Source: JAVJSD01 sp040219575
GTDB lineage: Bacteria > Planctomycetota > Planctomycetia > Pirellulales > Pirellulaceae
DNA: 64,000 nucleotides
Direction of reading: 5' to 3'
Assembly: GCA_040219575.1 (NCBI GenBank)
Contig: JAVJSD010000131.1
Span: 1-64,000, forward strand
Shown: positions 12,493-23,300 of the stretch, piece after piece
Layout: each line of letters starts with the position of its first letter
Position numbering within the stretch: position 1 is the first letter of the stretch
Program-made: the position numbers and the translations under genes
The notes under the pieces: model-generated
What the model was told of the DNA's origin: nothing
The model's database searches: none
What the model saw: only the letters and a program-made list of their open reading frames with translations

Positions 12493-12883
12493 GTTGGTTT
12501 TCTCGGAGCAGCCCCTTTTCCTGGTTTCCACGCTGTCAGCGATTCTCTTGGAAACCCCGCCATGCCCGAGGCGGTGAGTTCTGCGGTTGCGCGTCGTGAG
12601 GGTGTGCTTTCTCTTGGCTGTCGGCGACAAGCGGGCGTCGACCGCGACGCCTCGGGCCGGAGGCATCTGGACGCCCCTGGCTTGGGAAGTCATCACACGC
12701 GGCCGAAGCACCGTCAAATTCCAAGCTCTTACCCAAGATTCTGGCTGCTTGTCCGTCTAAGTTAGTGTTTCGTCGATAATCGGCTTGCCGACGAAGCTGC
12801 TCGCCGCCTGTTTTGAGGCTGGAACAAGAGGTTCTCGAATTCCACCAGACACGAAGCATACCGGTACAGGGTGTTGGGAAGAC
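12493..12883. other. Upstream region of the ECF sigma operon, no gene recognised
   Basis: About 390 bp without a convincing coding frame. It should carry the promoter of the sigma/anti-sigma block. A GGAAC at 12821 resembles the -35 core of some ECF promoters, but no matching -10 could be fixed. The sigma frame stays open back to a TTG at 12785, so part of this stretch might be coding. Confidence 0.4.
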
Positions 12884-13435
12884 GTGGACGCGAGCGACGC
12901 CGAACTCATTGCCGCCCATCGTAAGTCCGGCAGCAAGCAACCGCTGGAAATCCTTGTCAGCCGCCATCTTCCCACCGTCCACAAGCTGCTGTTTCAAATG
13001 GTGCTCGACCATTCCACGGCCGACGATCTTACCCAGGAAGCCTTCCTGCGGGCGTTCCGCGGACTTCCGTCATTCGGCGGCCGAGCCAGTTTCTCCACCT
13101 GGCTGCACCGCATCGCGCTCAACACCGTCTACGACCACTTCGACCGATGTAAGCGATCGCCGCTCGAATTCGCCGGCGAACCACCCGCGGCGTCCAGCGG
13201 ATCGGGCGGACCGGAGCAGGCGGCGATTGACTCGGAGTTGGCGGGAGAAATTGAAACAGCGCTCGGGCAACTGTCGCCCAAACTGCGGGCGGCGATCGTG
13301 TTGACCTCGCTGCAGCAATTGGAAGTGGCCCAAGCCGCGGAGTTGGAAGGCTGCTCCACCGCCACCATGTACTGGCGGATTCACGAGGCGAGAAAGCAAC
13401 TCAAACAACGATTGGGAGCGTACCTCTCGTTATGA
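12884..13435 (+). CDS. ECF-type RNA polymerase sigma factor
   Basis: About 183 aa from a GTG at 12884; an upstream TTG at 12785 would add 33 unlikely residues. Region 2 is visible as STADDLTQEAFLRAFRGL followed by FSTWLHRIALNTVYDHFDR (about residues 45-95). Region 4 is LSPKLRAAIVLTSLQQLE with the helix-turn-helix near ATMYWRIHEARKQLKQRL at the C-terminus. GGGAAG precedes the GTG closely. The stop codon overlaps the next gene's start (ATGA at 13432-13435), implying coupled translation with a membrane protein that is probably its anti-sigma. Likely targets, by position, are the secreted proteins downstream. Confidence 0.88.
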   Translation: MDASDAELIAAHRKSGSKQPLEILVSRHLPTVHKLLFQMVLDHSTADDLTQEAFLRAFRGLPSFGGRASFSTWLHRIALNTVYDHFDRCKRSPLEFAGEPPAASSGSGGPEQAAIDSELAGEIETALGQLSPKLRAAIVLTSLQQLEVAQAAELEGCSTATMYWRIHEARKQLKQRLGAYLSL

Positions 13436-14250
13436 GCGAGCAAGAATACAGCCTGCACGAACGAGACGACTTGGATCGCGTGCTTGCCGCGTGGGCCGCT
13501 CGGAACGCGGCCGACGGCGAACAACTGCTGCGATTGGAAAACCGCATCCACGCCGCGCTCGACGCGGAACAATCACCCGAGCTGGAGGAGGCGGCGATTC
13601 AGCGTCGGCAGGCGGCGCGATGGCGCCGCATCGCGATCGTCTCGCTCAGCTCGGCGGCCGTGCTGCTGGTCGCCCTGCTGGCGAGTTGGCTGACACGCTC
13701 GACGCCGGCGCCTGGCGCGAGACCGAACGAGTTCGCTCGGATCAGCAACGACGACGTGGCCCGCAAGCGGGTTCTGCTGGCGGAAATGGAGCATCTCTTC
13801 GACGGCCGCGTCGAGTGGATCGCCGAATCGGCGGACAACCGCCGGGGGGCCGACAATGATATCCGGGTGGGGCTCGTTGAGGGCTCGTCACGCGACACGC
13901 GTGCAGCGCGTCCGCTGGTGGTTCGCCTGGTCGTCATTCGCCGCACTTCTGAAGAGCGGCAATGGCGGCCAGTGCGGGTCACCGATGTGGTGTTGCGGGA
14001 TGAGCAATACGTGCAACTTCCGCCGCAGGCCGACGACCCGGCGCAGTTATCGCTTTGGTCGTACGTGCTGCCCGATGGAATGGTCGCGTTGGATACGGAC
14101 CTGGACTTGCCGGGAGACGTTTCGCTCGAGGCCGATTCGAGCAACTTGCAGGAGGCGGGAGTTCCGTTGAAGGTCTTCTCCACGCACGACGGCGACGCGG
14201 AGTACGAGGTGTACCAAACGGTTCGACTACTGGACGATCAGGTTGGATGA
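13432..14250 (+). CDS. Single-pass membrane protein, probable anti-sigma factor
   Basis: 272 aa. The N-terminal 60 residues are charged and cytoplasmic (RDDLDRVLAAWAARNA...). One membrane helix spans about 66-88 (IAIVSLSSAAVLLVALLAS). The remaining 180 residues would be extracytoplasmic. Translational coupling to the sigma factor through an ATGA overlap and this topology are standard for ECF anti-sigma factors. No zinc-type HxxxCxxC motif is present, so it is not a ZAS-domain protein. The outer part has no recognised fold; it could sense an envelope signal. The role is inferred from context. Confidence 0.7.
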   Translation: MSEQEYSLHERDDLDRVLAAWAARNAADGEQLLRLENRIHAALDAEQSPELEEAAIQRRQAARWRRIAIVSLSSAAVLLVALLASWLTRSTPAPGARPNEFARISNDDVARKRVLLAEMEHLFDGRVEWIAESADNRRGADNDIRVGLVEGSSRDTRAARPLVVRLVVIRRTSEERQWRPVRVTDVVLRDEQYVQLPPQADDPAQLSLWSYVLPDGMVALDTDLDLPGDVSLEADSSNLQEAGVPLKVFSTHDGDAEYEVYQTVRLLDDQVG

Positions 14251-14284
14251 TCTCGGAGTTGGATGATCTTCGGAGAGGGAATCG

Positions 14285-15358
14285 ATGATGCGTCGACCGC
14301 AAACACCGAGCGCGAGTTTGACCGTGATTCTGATCGCGATCGCGGTTCCAATGGCGGCGCAACCGGCGATGCTGGCGGTGGCCGACGGAGCGGAAGCGAA
14401 TGCGGCGGTGCGAATCGAGCCTCGCCAATGGTGGTCGACGTGGTTCGGCGAGACGGAGGCGACGCTCACGTTCGACGTTGCGTCGCGAGAGCCGCTCGAC
14501 GGACGATTGACCTGGACGTACTCCAGCGGTCAGCGGACCCTCGCGCGCGGCGAGGTTCCCGTGAAGGGCCGATCGACGGTCGTTTCCATTCCGCTGCACG
14601 TCCCGCCCGTCGGCGAGGGCGTCGTGCTCGATACGCAACTGGCGCTGACGGTGGTCGAGGGCGGCGAAACGCTGGCGGAGCTTGTTCGCCCGATGTGGGT
14701 TTATCCCCAAGATCCCTTCTTCGGCCGCAGCGCGTGGTTGGAGGCCTTGAACATCACGCTCTACGATCCGACCCGCGACGGCAAGACAGCCGGAGTGTTT
14801 CGCGAAATGAGCATTCCGTTTAAATCCGTTCGCGGCGTCGGCGCGGTCGAGTCGCTTGCCGACGGCGTGCTCGTGATTGGGGAAGGCGTTTCGCTCGCCG
14901 ACCATCGCGCGCTCGGCGCGGCGCTGGCGGCGGCCGCGGCGCGCGGCGTTCCCGTTCTCTGTCTGGCGCCGTCGGACGGCTCGCTGCCGCTGCCGGGCGC
15001 CGGCGACCCAGCGTCGCCGTCGCCGAGCCGGGTCGAATTCCGCAGGCAGGATGTGATCCGTCAGTTCGATAAGCGGCTCGACGCCGAGTCCTGGCCGCCG
15101 GCCGGCCGGGTCGTCGCCAGCCGCCTGGCGATCGCAAGCGGCCGAGGCGGGGTGCGGGCCGAGGTTTCCGACGCCCAGCAGGCGTGGCCCTGGCTCGAAG
15201 TTGAGTACCCCCGCGACGGCGCGACGCTGGTCGTCTGCGGTTTCGGCCTGATCGAATCGTGGGATGACGGCCCCACACCACGGGTGTTGCTCGCTCGACT
15301 GTTCGAGAAGCTCGACCCGGCCGACAAGGGCAAGAACTCCGACGAACTCGGCGAGTGA
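14285..15358 (+). CDS. Secreted protein of unknown function in the ECF block
   Basis: 357 aa with a signal peptide (hydrophobic stretch LTVILIAIAVPMAA, about 12-25). Residues about 40-140 look like a beta-sandwich (TLTFDVASREPLDGRLTWTY...). From about 190 the pattern VLVIGEGVSLADHRALGAAL then GVPVLCLAPSDG resembles the alpha/beta core of class I amidotransferase-like domains used non-catalytically in some planctomycete envelope proteins, but no catalytic triad is visible. It follows the anti-sigma gene by 34 bp on the same strand. No function is assigned. Confidence 0.65.
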   Translation: MMRRPQTPSASLTVILIAIAVPMAAQPAMLAVADGAEANAAVRIEPRQWWSTWFGETEATLTFDVASREPLDGRLTWTYSSGQRTLARGEVPVKGRSTVVSIPLHVPPVGEGVVLDTQLALTVVEGGETLAELVRPMWVYPQDPFFGRSAWLEALNITLYDPTRDGKTAGVFREMSIPFKSVRGVGAVESLADGVLVIGEGVSLADHRALGAALAAAAARGVPVLCLAPSDGSLPLPGAGDPASPSPSRVEFRRQDVIRQFDKRLDAESWPPAGRVVASRLAIASGRGGVRAEVSDAQQAWPWLEVEYPRDGATLVVCGFGLIESWDDGPTPRVLLARLFEKLDPADKGKNSDELGE

Positions 15359-15420
15359 ATCGGCGAGGAACGAAAAGGCGGCAGCAGTTTCCAGTACGAT
15401 CAATTCTTTAACCGAAGGGG

Positions 15421-16434
15421 ATGATTATGAATCGGTTCCGAACGTTTCACCCAGCGATTGTGCTGTTGCTGCTGTTGTCGGCGACGTGCGCGTCGGCGCA
15501 AGACAAGCAGAAACAGGGCGAAAAAAGACGCGTTTATCCGTTGGCCATCCTGACGTTTCAAGAACGGGGGAGCGACGTCAAGGATCTGGGCGGCCAGGTA
15601 ACCGATTTGCTGTTCGCGAACCTCGTGGCGGACGCCGACCTGTACCTGGTTGAACGCGAATCGCTCGCCAAAATCCTCGAGGAGCAAGGGCTGAACCTGT
15701 CGGGCGCCGTCGATCCCGGCACGGCGACCAGGGTCGGCCAACTAACCGGTGCGAAGATCCTGGTGACCGGATCGGTGTTTCAGATCAGCAACAAACTGTA
15801 CGTGGTCGCCAAGGTGATCGGCACGGAGACGGGCAAGGTGCTGGGCGAGTCGGCCAAGGGGGATCCGGAAGACAATTTGGACGGCCTCGTGGAAACTCTG
15901 TCCGCGGCGGTGGCCAAGAAGATCGCCGATCAGGGGCGTGACCTGGTGGCCGATCCCATAACGCGCGAAGATCGTCTGGCGGCGCTGGTGAAGTCCCTCG
16001 GCAAGGGGAAACGTCCGAGCGTGCTGATCGACGTCGACGAACGGCACCTCGGCCAGGCCGCCGCCGATCCTGCGGCCGAAACCGAATTGTCGCTCTACTG
16101 CAAGCAGCTGGGCTTTGAGGTCATCGATCCGCAGGAAGGCGACCGCAGCGACGCCGACGTGCTGTTGCTGGGCGAAGGCTTCAGCGAGTTCGCCGGCCGG
16201 CACGGCGCCCTGGTCTCCGTTAAGTCGCGCCTCGAAATCAAAGCGGTCGACCGCAAGACGGGCCAGGTTCTGGCGATCGATCGGCAGACGACCGTCGCCG
16301 TGGACGTGACCGAAATGATCGCCGGCAAGTCGGCGCTCCAGGAAGCTTCGGCCGACATCGCCGGCCGGTTGTTGCCCAAGCTGCTCAAGGCGGACGGCGG
16401 CGCCGACAAGAAGAAGGCGAAGAAAGATCGCTGA
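15421..16434 (+). CDS. Secreted CsgG-like protein
   Basis: 337 aa. The signal peptide ends ATCASA (about residue 26). Residues about 40-160 match the CsgG/FlgO-type pattern: a beta strand YPLAILTFQERG, a helix VTDLLFANLV, the diagnostic LVERESLAKILEEQGL, then ATRVGQLTGAKILVTGSVF and a strand with VAKVIGTETGKVLG. A second alpha/beta unit follows (about 190-320, SVLIDVDERHLG..., VLLLGEGFSEF). CsgG-family proteins are periplasmic or outer-membrane assembly proteins; whether this one forms a pore is unknown. No lipobox cysteine is seen. The C-terminal tail is lysine-rich. AAGGGG precedes the start; the Met two codons later (15427) is an alternative. The same signature recurs in the next two genes. 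Confidence 0.75.
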   Translation: MIMNRFRTFHPAIVLLLLLSATCASAQDKQKQGEKRRVYPLAILTFQERGSDVKDLGGQVTDLLFANLVADADLYLVERESLAKILEEQGLNLSGAVDPGTATRVGQLTGAKILVTGSVFQISNKLYVVAKVIGTETGKVLGESAKGDPEDNLDGLVETLSAAVAKKIADQGRDLVADPITREDRLAALVKSLGKGKRPSVLIDVDERHLGQAAADPAAETELSLYCKQLGFEVIDPQEGDRSDADVLLLGEGFSEFAGRHGALVSVKSRLEIKAVDRKTGQVLAIDRQTTVAVDVTEMIAGKSALQEASADIAGRLLPKLLKADGGADKKKAKKDR

Positions 16435-16473
16435 ATGATCTTATTCAATTCGTGAACCCGCCGGATGTAGTTC

Positions 16474-19400
16474 ATGCCGACCTCCTCCCAGACCGCATCT
16501 CGCGTCCGACAACTAACCATTTTGGGACTGGCGTGCGGCGCCTGGCTGCTGGCGGCAGCGCGATCGCACGCGGAGCAGGAGCTGACGTTCAAGCGATGGG
16601 CGATTGTCGCCGCCAAGGACGTCCAAGCAACCGGCCTGTCGGACTTGCTGACCGCCCGGTTGACGCAAGTCGAAGGTTTGGAACTCGTCGAGCGCGAGCA
16701 GCTTGCGGCGGTCACGAGTGAGCTCGAACTCTCGGCGCTGTTCGCCGCGGGCGCGGCCAACCGGCGGCTGCAACTGGGGCGGCTCGTTCAGGCTGACGTC
16801 CTGCTGATTCTGTCGCTGGAGCGGCGCGACGAGCAGCAAGTGCTCCGCCTGATCCTCAGCGAAACTACGTTCGGCGCGCGACTGCACGTCGACTCGTTCG
16901 CCTTCGATCCCGATCGATTGGAGGAGTCGGCCGCCCGCTGCCATTCGAGCATCCAGCAGACGCGCGTCCGGTTCCGCGAAGGCGTCAAGCATCTTGTCGG
17001 GGTTACGCAACTGCTGTCGAAGAACCTGACGCACGACTTCGACCACCTGCAGTCGGGCTACGCCGCCTTGCTGGAAGCGGCGTTGACGACATATCCCGGC
17101 GTGGCCGTGGTGGAGATCGAAGAAGCGCGGGCGATTTCGCGCGAGTTGCAGATCGGCGGCGGCGAGCTAAAGGCGAAAGTCGCGCCGGTGTTCGTAGAGG
17201 GCGAATTCACGATCGCGAAGAACGATCGTCCGGAGGCGCCCACTGTGGACCTGAAGCTTCAGATTCGGGACGCGAAGGGGGTTCGGCAATCGTGGCGTCG
17301 CGACGGCGTGGCCATGGACGACGTCCCCGAGTTGCTGGTCTCCTCGCTTGCGGGTCAGATCGTCAAGCTTTCGGCCGATCAGCGGGTCGCGCCGCTCTCG
17401 CGTCGGCAGCAACAGCGGCTGCTCGCCGCCCGCGCCGGGGCGTTCGCCCAACTGGGCCTGTGGCGGCAGTCGACGGCCCTGCGTGAAGCCGCGCTGCTGC
17501 TCGATCCGGACGATGTCGAATCGCGGATGGCGTTGATCGTCGATTACCTCCACTGGCTGAGGAAACTCAAGCCGATGTACGAGGCCCGGTTCGCCCACAA
17601 ATCCGGCCGCGCTGATGATGCGGCGGACCGGTTGGCCGAATTTCAAACTGCAATCGCCCAAGTCGACGAGCAGCGGCTCGCCTATTTTCGGCTCTTGGGT
17701 TCCCACTGCAATCTGCTGATCGCCCGTCGACAATTGAATCTACGCGAATCGGCGCTGGTGGTTCTTGGGGCATGTTACAGCTTGTTGGAAATGGACATTC
17801 CGTCGCTCGATGGCGAGGCGGAAATCAAGCAATCCGTCGAAACGTTCTTCTGGAACGCGGCACAACAGTTTCCGTCTCTGGACAATAAGTTGCGCGACGG
17901 GCGTCTCCATCCAGCCCTGCGCCGCGCGCTGACGTTTCAGCGACAGAGCGGGTTGAGGATGCTCGCGGGGCGCGCGCAGGAGGAGCGCTGGTCGGAAGCG
18001 AAGCAGATTCACTGGTTCGCGATCCTGGCCGGCAACTTCATTTGCAGCGACCTGGCGAGGTCCAGAACCTGGGAGTGGCGAAGAACTTTCTTTCAACCAA
18101 AATCCGGCTTTGACGACCGCCGCACATTGGACCGCTTCGATCGCCTCATCACGCAGGTCGTTCCGACCGTGACGCCGCTGTCGTTGATGTCGCGGAAAAC
18201 CCTCGCACCGGTCGGAGCGAGTTTCCCGGGCATGGTGCAGCAGGGGCGGCTCAACGCCGACGAGGTGCGAACGTTCTATCAGCGACTAGAAAAGTCCGGG
18301 CAACCGTTGAACGTCTTTTATGCACGCTGCGGATTGCTGGCGCTTGAGGCGTACGTCGACAAGCAAGTCGATCGCGAGGCGCTGGCGGAGGCCGATGCGC
18401 TGATCCAGTGGATCGAGTCGGATCCCTTTCGCAAATCGGATAGCGGGAAGGAGTCGTTCCTGACCTTCCTCATCCCGCTGCGCGCCCAGATCGCTCGCTC
18501 GCTGAACATCAACGTCGCCAAGTCGCACAAACTGCCGGCAAACCCGATCCCGCCCTATGATCCGAAGCCGCGCGTTCGGTTCGCGCCCCTCGACGACTTG
18601 CCGGGCGACGCATTGGAACTGACGAAGTGCTCCGAAACGCTCGATATGATTCGCGCGCTCGACGCGGTCTACGTCATTTTCGAGCAAGGCGTGGTGCGTA
18701 GGATTTTCGAGAACGCAACGGTCCACGCAGCGGCCTGGGATGGCGAGAACATTTGGATCGTGACGGCGGCCGACGGGGTGCACATCATTTCGCCGCGGGG
18801 GCGCGTCCTGGGCCGGATCGACGCCAAGCACGGATTGCCTCCATACGAATCAGCGCGAACACCTCCGCAGTTCGCCCACTTTCACAAGTCGCCGGTCTGG
18901 CTGCACGCCGTCGAACCGGGACGGTGCATCGCCGTCGGTGCGCTGGCAGGCAGTCGTCGGCTTTGGTTCGCCGAATTCTCCCGCGATGAAGATGGCGAAT
19001 TTCGCAGCAGAATCTTCCACACGGCGACAAAGACGCCCGACGACCAGAGCGGTCGTGGGCGGGACGACGACCCTGAGCGGGTTTTTCGCCCCCAGTATCT
19101 GCTGCGATACACCACTCTTTCGCCAGAGCGTGATTGGCTACTGGTGGGGCGAGACGCTTCCATGGCAACGGGCCGCAGGCCCCTGGTGATCGACTTGAAG
19201 ACGCTGGCCGTCTCCGTCCTGCCCGTCGCCATCGTCCATAGCAATCGGAGCCGGCACGCGGTTGATCGAGGACGAATCGTCTCGACGCATGGTTTTGGAA
19301 TCACCGCGATCTCGCCCCCAGCCGACGGCGGAAACGGTTGGAAGGCGGAGGAGATTGAGCCGTCCGAACTCCACCAACAATATCAACCGAGCGGATGCTT

Positions 19401-20349
19401 ATTGCCCTATAACGGAGCGCTGATCAACGGCGGGGCGGTTTGGAGACGGCTTGATCAGGACACGCTTCAGCCGGAGACCCTCACGCCCACGCCGCTACCC
19501 ATCCAATACCATTTCGAACGCTACGCCCTTTCCGCTCACTACGGACTTGTCGCCTGGAATCAGGGAGATTCGTTCTATCGCGCGTCGATCGACGGCGACC
19601 CACCGACCGAGGGCTCACTCGCAGAGAAGTACCCATTCCTTCCTGAGGCGTCTCGTCAACGTCATCAGCAAGCGGTCGACGAAATCCGGCGCCTCGGTGG
19701 AAGCGTCGACGTTGAATTTGGACAGAGAATCGCGACCTCAAAGCAACTCACACGCCGTGATTGGGGAACCGTCGTGTACCTGTCGGAGGACTGGCAGGGA
19801 GGCGACGCGGGACTTGCTCATCTGGCCGACCTTCGAAGTCTGCGCACCGTGCAATTGGTTCGCGCCGACGTCACCGACGCCGGACTTGTGCACATCGGCC
19901 GATTGGCGACGCTCGAGCGGCTGGAAATCGTCGAAACCAGCGTGACAAACAAGGGACTGGCCGAACTGCTGAATTTGAAGCGATTGTCGCGACTTCGCCT
20001 GGAAGGCCCTCTCGGCGGTGAAAAGTTCAGCGACCACGCCTTGAAAACGGTAAGTGGTTTGCCCTCTCTTTGGATTCTCGAACTTTACGGCCGCGGCTTT
20101 ACCGACAAGGGTCTCGGGCACCTGCAGCAGGCGTCGCAAATGGAAAGCCTTTCACTGTTCGATACGGCGATGACGAAAGAAGCATTGAATCGTTTCAAGC
20201 AATCGCGCGCCGGGTTTCAATGGCGCGAGCACGCCGTGACGGGCATCGTTCGAAAGCCGGAGGACAAGGATCCACAGCCGCCCGAGAAATCGGGCGACGC
20301 ACAGAGCACTCCAGCGAGCCGGATTCGCGAAAGGGGAGACAACTCATGA
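16474..20349 (+). CDS. Giant secreted protein: CsgG-like, TPR-like, propeller-like and LRR regions (paralogue A)
   Basis: 1291 aa. Signal peptide about 1-33 (ends RSHA). A CsgG-like unit spans about 39-150, with LVEREQLAAVTSELEL. A second, similar unit lies near 200-300, with GVAVVEIEEARAISREL. A TPR-like helical stretch follows (about 310-370, LGLWRQSTALREAALLLDPD), then a long helical region to about 700. A probable beta-propeller covers about 740-1080, including AAWDGENIWIVTAADGVHII. The end (about 1110-1240) holds four leucine-rich repeats such as DAGLVHIGRLATLERLEIVE and KGLAELLNLKRLSRLRLEG. The next gene encodes a full-length paralogue and overlaps it by ATGA, so the two arose by tandem duplication and are probably co-translated. 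Function is unknown; an envelope or surface role is inferred. Confidence 0.8.
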   Translation: MPTSSQTASRVRQLTILGLACGAWLLAAARSHAEQELTFKRWAIVAAKDVQATGLSDLLTARLTQVEGLELVEREQLAAVTSELELSALFAAGAANRRLQLGRLVQADVLLILSLERRDEQQVLRLILSETTFGARLHVDSFAFDPDRLEESAARCHSSIQQTRVRFREGVKHLVGVTQLLSKNLTHDFDHLQSGYAALLEAALTTYPGVAVVEIEEARAISRELQIGGGELKAKVAPVFVEGEFTIAKNDRPEAPTVDLKLQIRDAKGVRQSWRRDGVAMDDVPELLVSSLAGQIVKLSADQRVAPLSRRQQQRLLAARAGAFAQLGLWRQSTALREAALLLDPDDVESRMALIVDYLHWLRKLKPMYEARFAHKSGRADDAADRLAEFQTAIAQVDEQRLAYFRLLGSHCNLLIARRQLNLRESALVVLGACYSLLEMDIPSLDGEAEIKQSVETFFWNAAQQFPSLDNKLRDGRLHPALRRALTFQRQSGLRMLAGRAQEERWSEAKQIHWFAILAGNFICSDLARSRTWEWRRTFFQPKSGFDDRRTLDRFDRLITQVVPTVTPLSLMSRKTLAPVGASFPGMVQQGRLNADEVRTFYQRLEKSGQPLNVFYARCGLLALEAYVDKQVDREALAEADALIQWIESDPFRKSDSGKESFLTFLIPLRAQIARSLNINVAKSHKLPANPIPPYDPKPRVRFAPLDDLPGDALELTKCSETLDMIRALDAVYVIFEQGVVRRIFENATVHAAAWDGENIWIVTAADGVHIISPRGRVLGRIDAKHGLPPYESARTPPQFAHFHKSPVWLHAVEPGRCIAVGALAGSRRLWFAEFSRDEDGEFRSRIFHTATKTPDDQSGRGRDDDPERVFRPQYLLRYTTLSPERDWLLVGRDASMATGRRPLVIDLKTLAVSVLPVAIVHSNRSRHAVDRGRIVSTHGFGITAISPPADGGNGWKAEEIEPSELHQQYQPSGCLLPYNGALINGGAVWRRLDQDTLQPETLTPTPLPIQYHFERYALSAHYGLVAWNQGDSFYRASIDGDPPTEGSLAEKYPFLPEASRQRHQQAVDEIRRLGGSVDVEFGQRIATSKQLTRRDWGTVVYLSEDWQGGDAGLAHLADLRSLRTVQLVRADVTDAGLVHIGRLATLERLEIVETSVTNKGLAELLNLKRLSRLRLEGPLGGEKFSDHALKTVSGLPSLWILELYGRGFTDKGLGHLQQASQMESLSLFDTAMTKEALNRFKQSRAGFQWREHAVTGIVRKPEDKDPQPPEKSGDAQSTPASRIRERGDNS

Positions 20350-23300
20350 GGTACTTGGCGATCTGTCAGGCGGCGTTGCTCGTTTTCGGCTGCACGGTCG
20401 GGGCCGGCGCCGCGGACGTCCCTAGTTCGCCGTGGCGGCGATGGGCGGTGGTGGCGACGCCGGAGTTGCGAAGCGCTGGACTCTCCGATCTGCTGACCGC
20501 CAAGTTGACCGAGAACGATTCGATCGAACTGGTCGAACGCGAACAACTTAATCTGGCGCTCCGCGAATTGGACCTGGCGGCGCATCTCGGCGCGGACGCT
20601 GCCGGCCGGCGCCTGCAATTGGGAAAGCTGCTCAAGGCCGATGCACTCGTCCTGTTGTCGACGCGGCGGAATGAGGAGAAGACGTTCTTGCGGTTGGTCG
20701 TCAGCGACTGCGTTTACGGGGCGCGGCTGTCGGAAGACTTTCGGCTGATGGAGACCGGACAAACGGAGGAAGCCGCCGATTGGGTCGTCGAGGCGATCGG
20801 CGGCACGCGGAGCCGATTCCGCGGCGGCATCACGCAAATGATGGCCGTCCCGCCGTTCCTGTCGAAGAACCTCACGCCGCAATACGATCACCGGCAAGCC
20901 GGCTACGCGGCGCTGCTCGCCAATGCGTTGAGCCGCCAGACCGGTGTGGCCGTGGTGGAGATCGAGGAAGCCCGGGCCATCGACCGCGAACTGAAACTGG
21001 CCTCCGAAGGTTTGCAACGCGCCGTCGTGCCGCTGTTCGTCGAGGGCGAATTCGCCATGGAGCGCGGCGCTCGGGAAGGCGGCCCTCTTGTCCGGTTGTC
21101 GGTCCGCATCAAGGACGCCAAGGGCGTACGCAGCGAACTGGCTCGCGACGCATTGACGACTGAGCAAGTCGTTGAGTTGTTGAGCGACGAACTGCCGCGC
21201 CGGGTCTTGAATCTCCCCCAGGACGAATCGCCGGCGCCCTTGCGTCGGCGACAGCAACAGCGACTGCTGGCCGAACGCGGGGCGGTGTTTTCCGAGGTGG
21301 GAGCCTACGAGCACTCCACGTCGCTGCGCGAAGCCGCGCTGTTGCTCGCGCCGGACGAAGTCGAAACGCGGATCGCGCTCGTGCTCGACTACAACCATTG
21401 GCAGCATGCCCGCGGTCAGGAAAACGTCGCGCTGCAGTTGGCCGTACAACGGGACCGTAGGTTCGCCGGCCGGCGCGTGGACGAGCAGACCTGGGCGAAG
21501 ACGCATGCCGAGCGCCTGGCCCGGCTTCGGAGGACCGCGCCCCATGTCGAGCATCTGATCCGGGCGCGTCAGGTGAATCCGTGGGAAGCCGATCGGATCG
21601 TGTCGATGGTCGTGCACGCCATGGCGCAGAATGCGCTCTACAACGAGGCCGAATTCGGGGGCCAGGACAAGCTTGCGCTGGAAGACCTGTTTTGGCGCGT
21701 CTATCCGCATTTTCCGGAACTCGATCCGACGCTGCGCGATGGAACGCTGTCTGCGGCGCTGCGGTACGGCGCCGCCGCTGGGAATCCGCGAACGGCGCTC
21801 GCGCAATACCAACAATGGACGGAGAACGCGATCGGCATGATTGTCGAACGTTTTCCACGCTGTACGGCGGTTGGGCGAGGGACGCAGGACTACGACGACA
21901 GTCGCACGCTGGACGATCTGTTTCGCTTCTTGACGGAGATTCCGGGGCGCGAATTGCCGATCGCGGCCATGTCGCCGCTGACGATGCGGACCATGAATCA
22001 ACACATCGCATCGCGTCGGCTGCCGATCGACGACGTGCGCGCCTTTTACGCACGGCTCAAAGCCAGCGAGGCGCCGTTCAATAACCTGTACGCCCGCTGC
22101 GGGCTGCTCGCGATCGGCGTCCACGGCGCCGCGCCTCCCGAGCCGTTGGCTTCGGAGATGCAGGGGCTCTTGGAATACGTCAACCGTTGGAACTCGCGGA
22201 ATCCCGACGAACGTTCAGTCAGTTTCGCGTACCGTGTGGAATTGGAGCGGCTGCGGGCTGAGTTCGAGCGACGGACGGAAGCGGCGGCGCCGCAGCGTTC
22301 GCCGTTGCCGGTGAACCCCGTTCCAGCCGGCGACGCGTCGGCGCCGATTTCGTTCACTCCGACCGGCGTCGCGTCGCCCTGGACCGGTCTGGAGCGCTGC
22401 AACGATTCGATGGATCTGCTGTGGTCGTTCGGCCGCGTCGACGTGATGACCGCGGCGGGCGAAGTGCGCACCGTGTTCGACCTGAAGATCAAACAGTGGT
22501 CGATAATCGTCAGCGACATGATCTATTCGGCGCACTGGGACGGCCGGAACATTTGGGTTGCGACCATGAAGTCCGGCATCGTGGTGGTGTCGCCGCAGGG
22601 AGAGATCCTCGCGCGCATCGACTCGGAAAACGGCCTGCCCCTCTATCGAGCGCTGCAGCTTCACACGCAGTATCGCGGCCACGACGGCGCGCTGTTGAGG
22701 TTCCCCGCGCCGCTGCGACTGCATCCGATTTCGCCCGGCAAATGCCTGGCCATCGGCCAGTTCGGCGGCGATCGGCGGCTGTGGTTCGCGATGATCGAGC
22801 GCGGCGACGACGGCGGCTGGACGGTCGACGTGTTTCACACGGCGACCAAATCGTACGACAAGAGCGCGCAAAGCCTCGCCGATCCGGAGACCATCTTTCA
22901 GTTGCAGTGGACGATCGTCGTCGATGCTCCGGAGAAGCCGGGACGCCGCCTGCTGTTGGCCGGCCGTGGGCTGCAGCGTCCGGACGTCACCTGGCCGCCG
23001 TTGGCGATCGATCTGGACAGCCGCGAGGTCTCGGTCCTCCCGACCCGCGTGTCCGAGGGATTTGAGAGATTCACGCCGCAATTGTGGGCGGGCGGGAAAC
23101 TGTGGGCGGTTCGCTACAAGACCCGCACCCAGAGCACCGTCGGACTTCTCGCCGCGCCGCGCGAGGCGGCGGCGCCTTCCTGGACCGGTCGAGAGCTTGT
23201 GCCGCCCTCCGATCCTCGGCGAAACGGCTGCTATCGCACCCTCTTCTCGTTCGACGGCGCGATTTACAACCCCGGCGACCATTGGTGGCGATTCGACGTC

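Noticed and set aside
12821..12825. GGAAC as the -35 element of an ECF promoter for the sigma operon
   Set aside because: No convincing -10 sequence at the expected spacing was found, and the motif is only five bases long.
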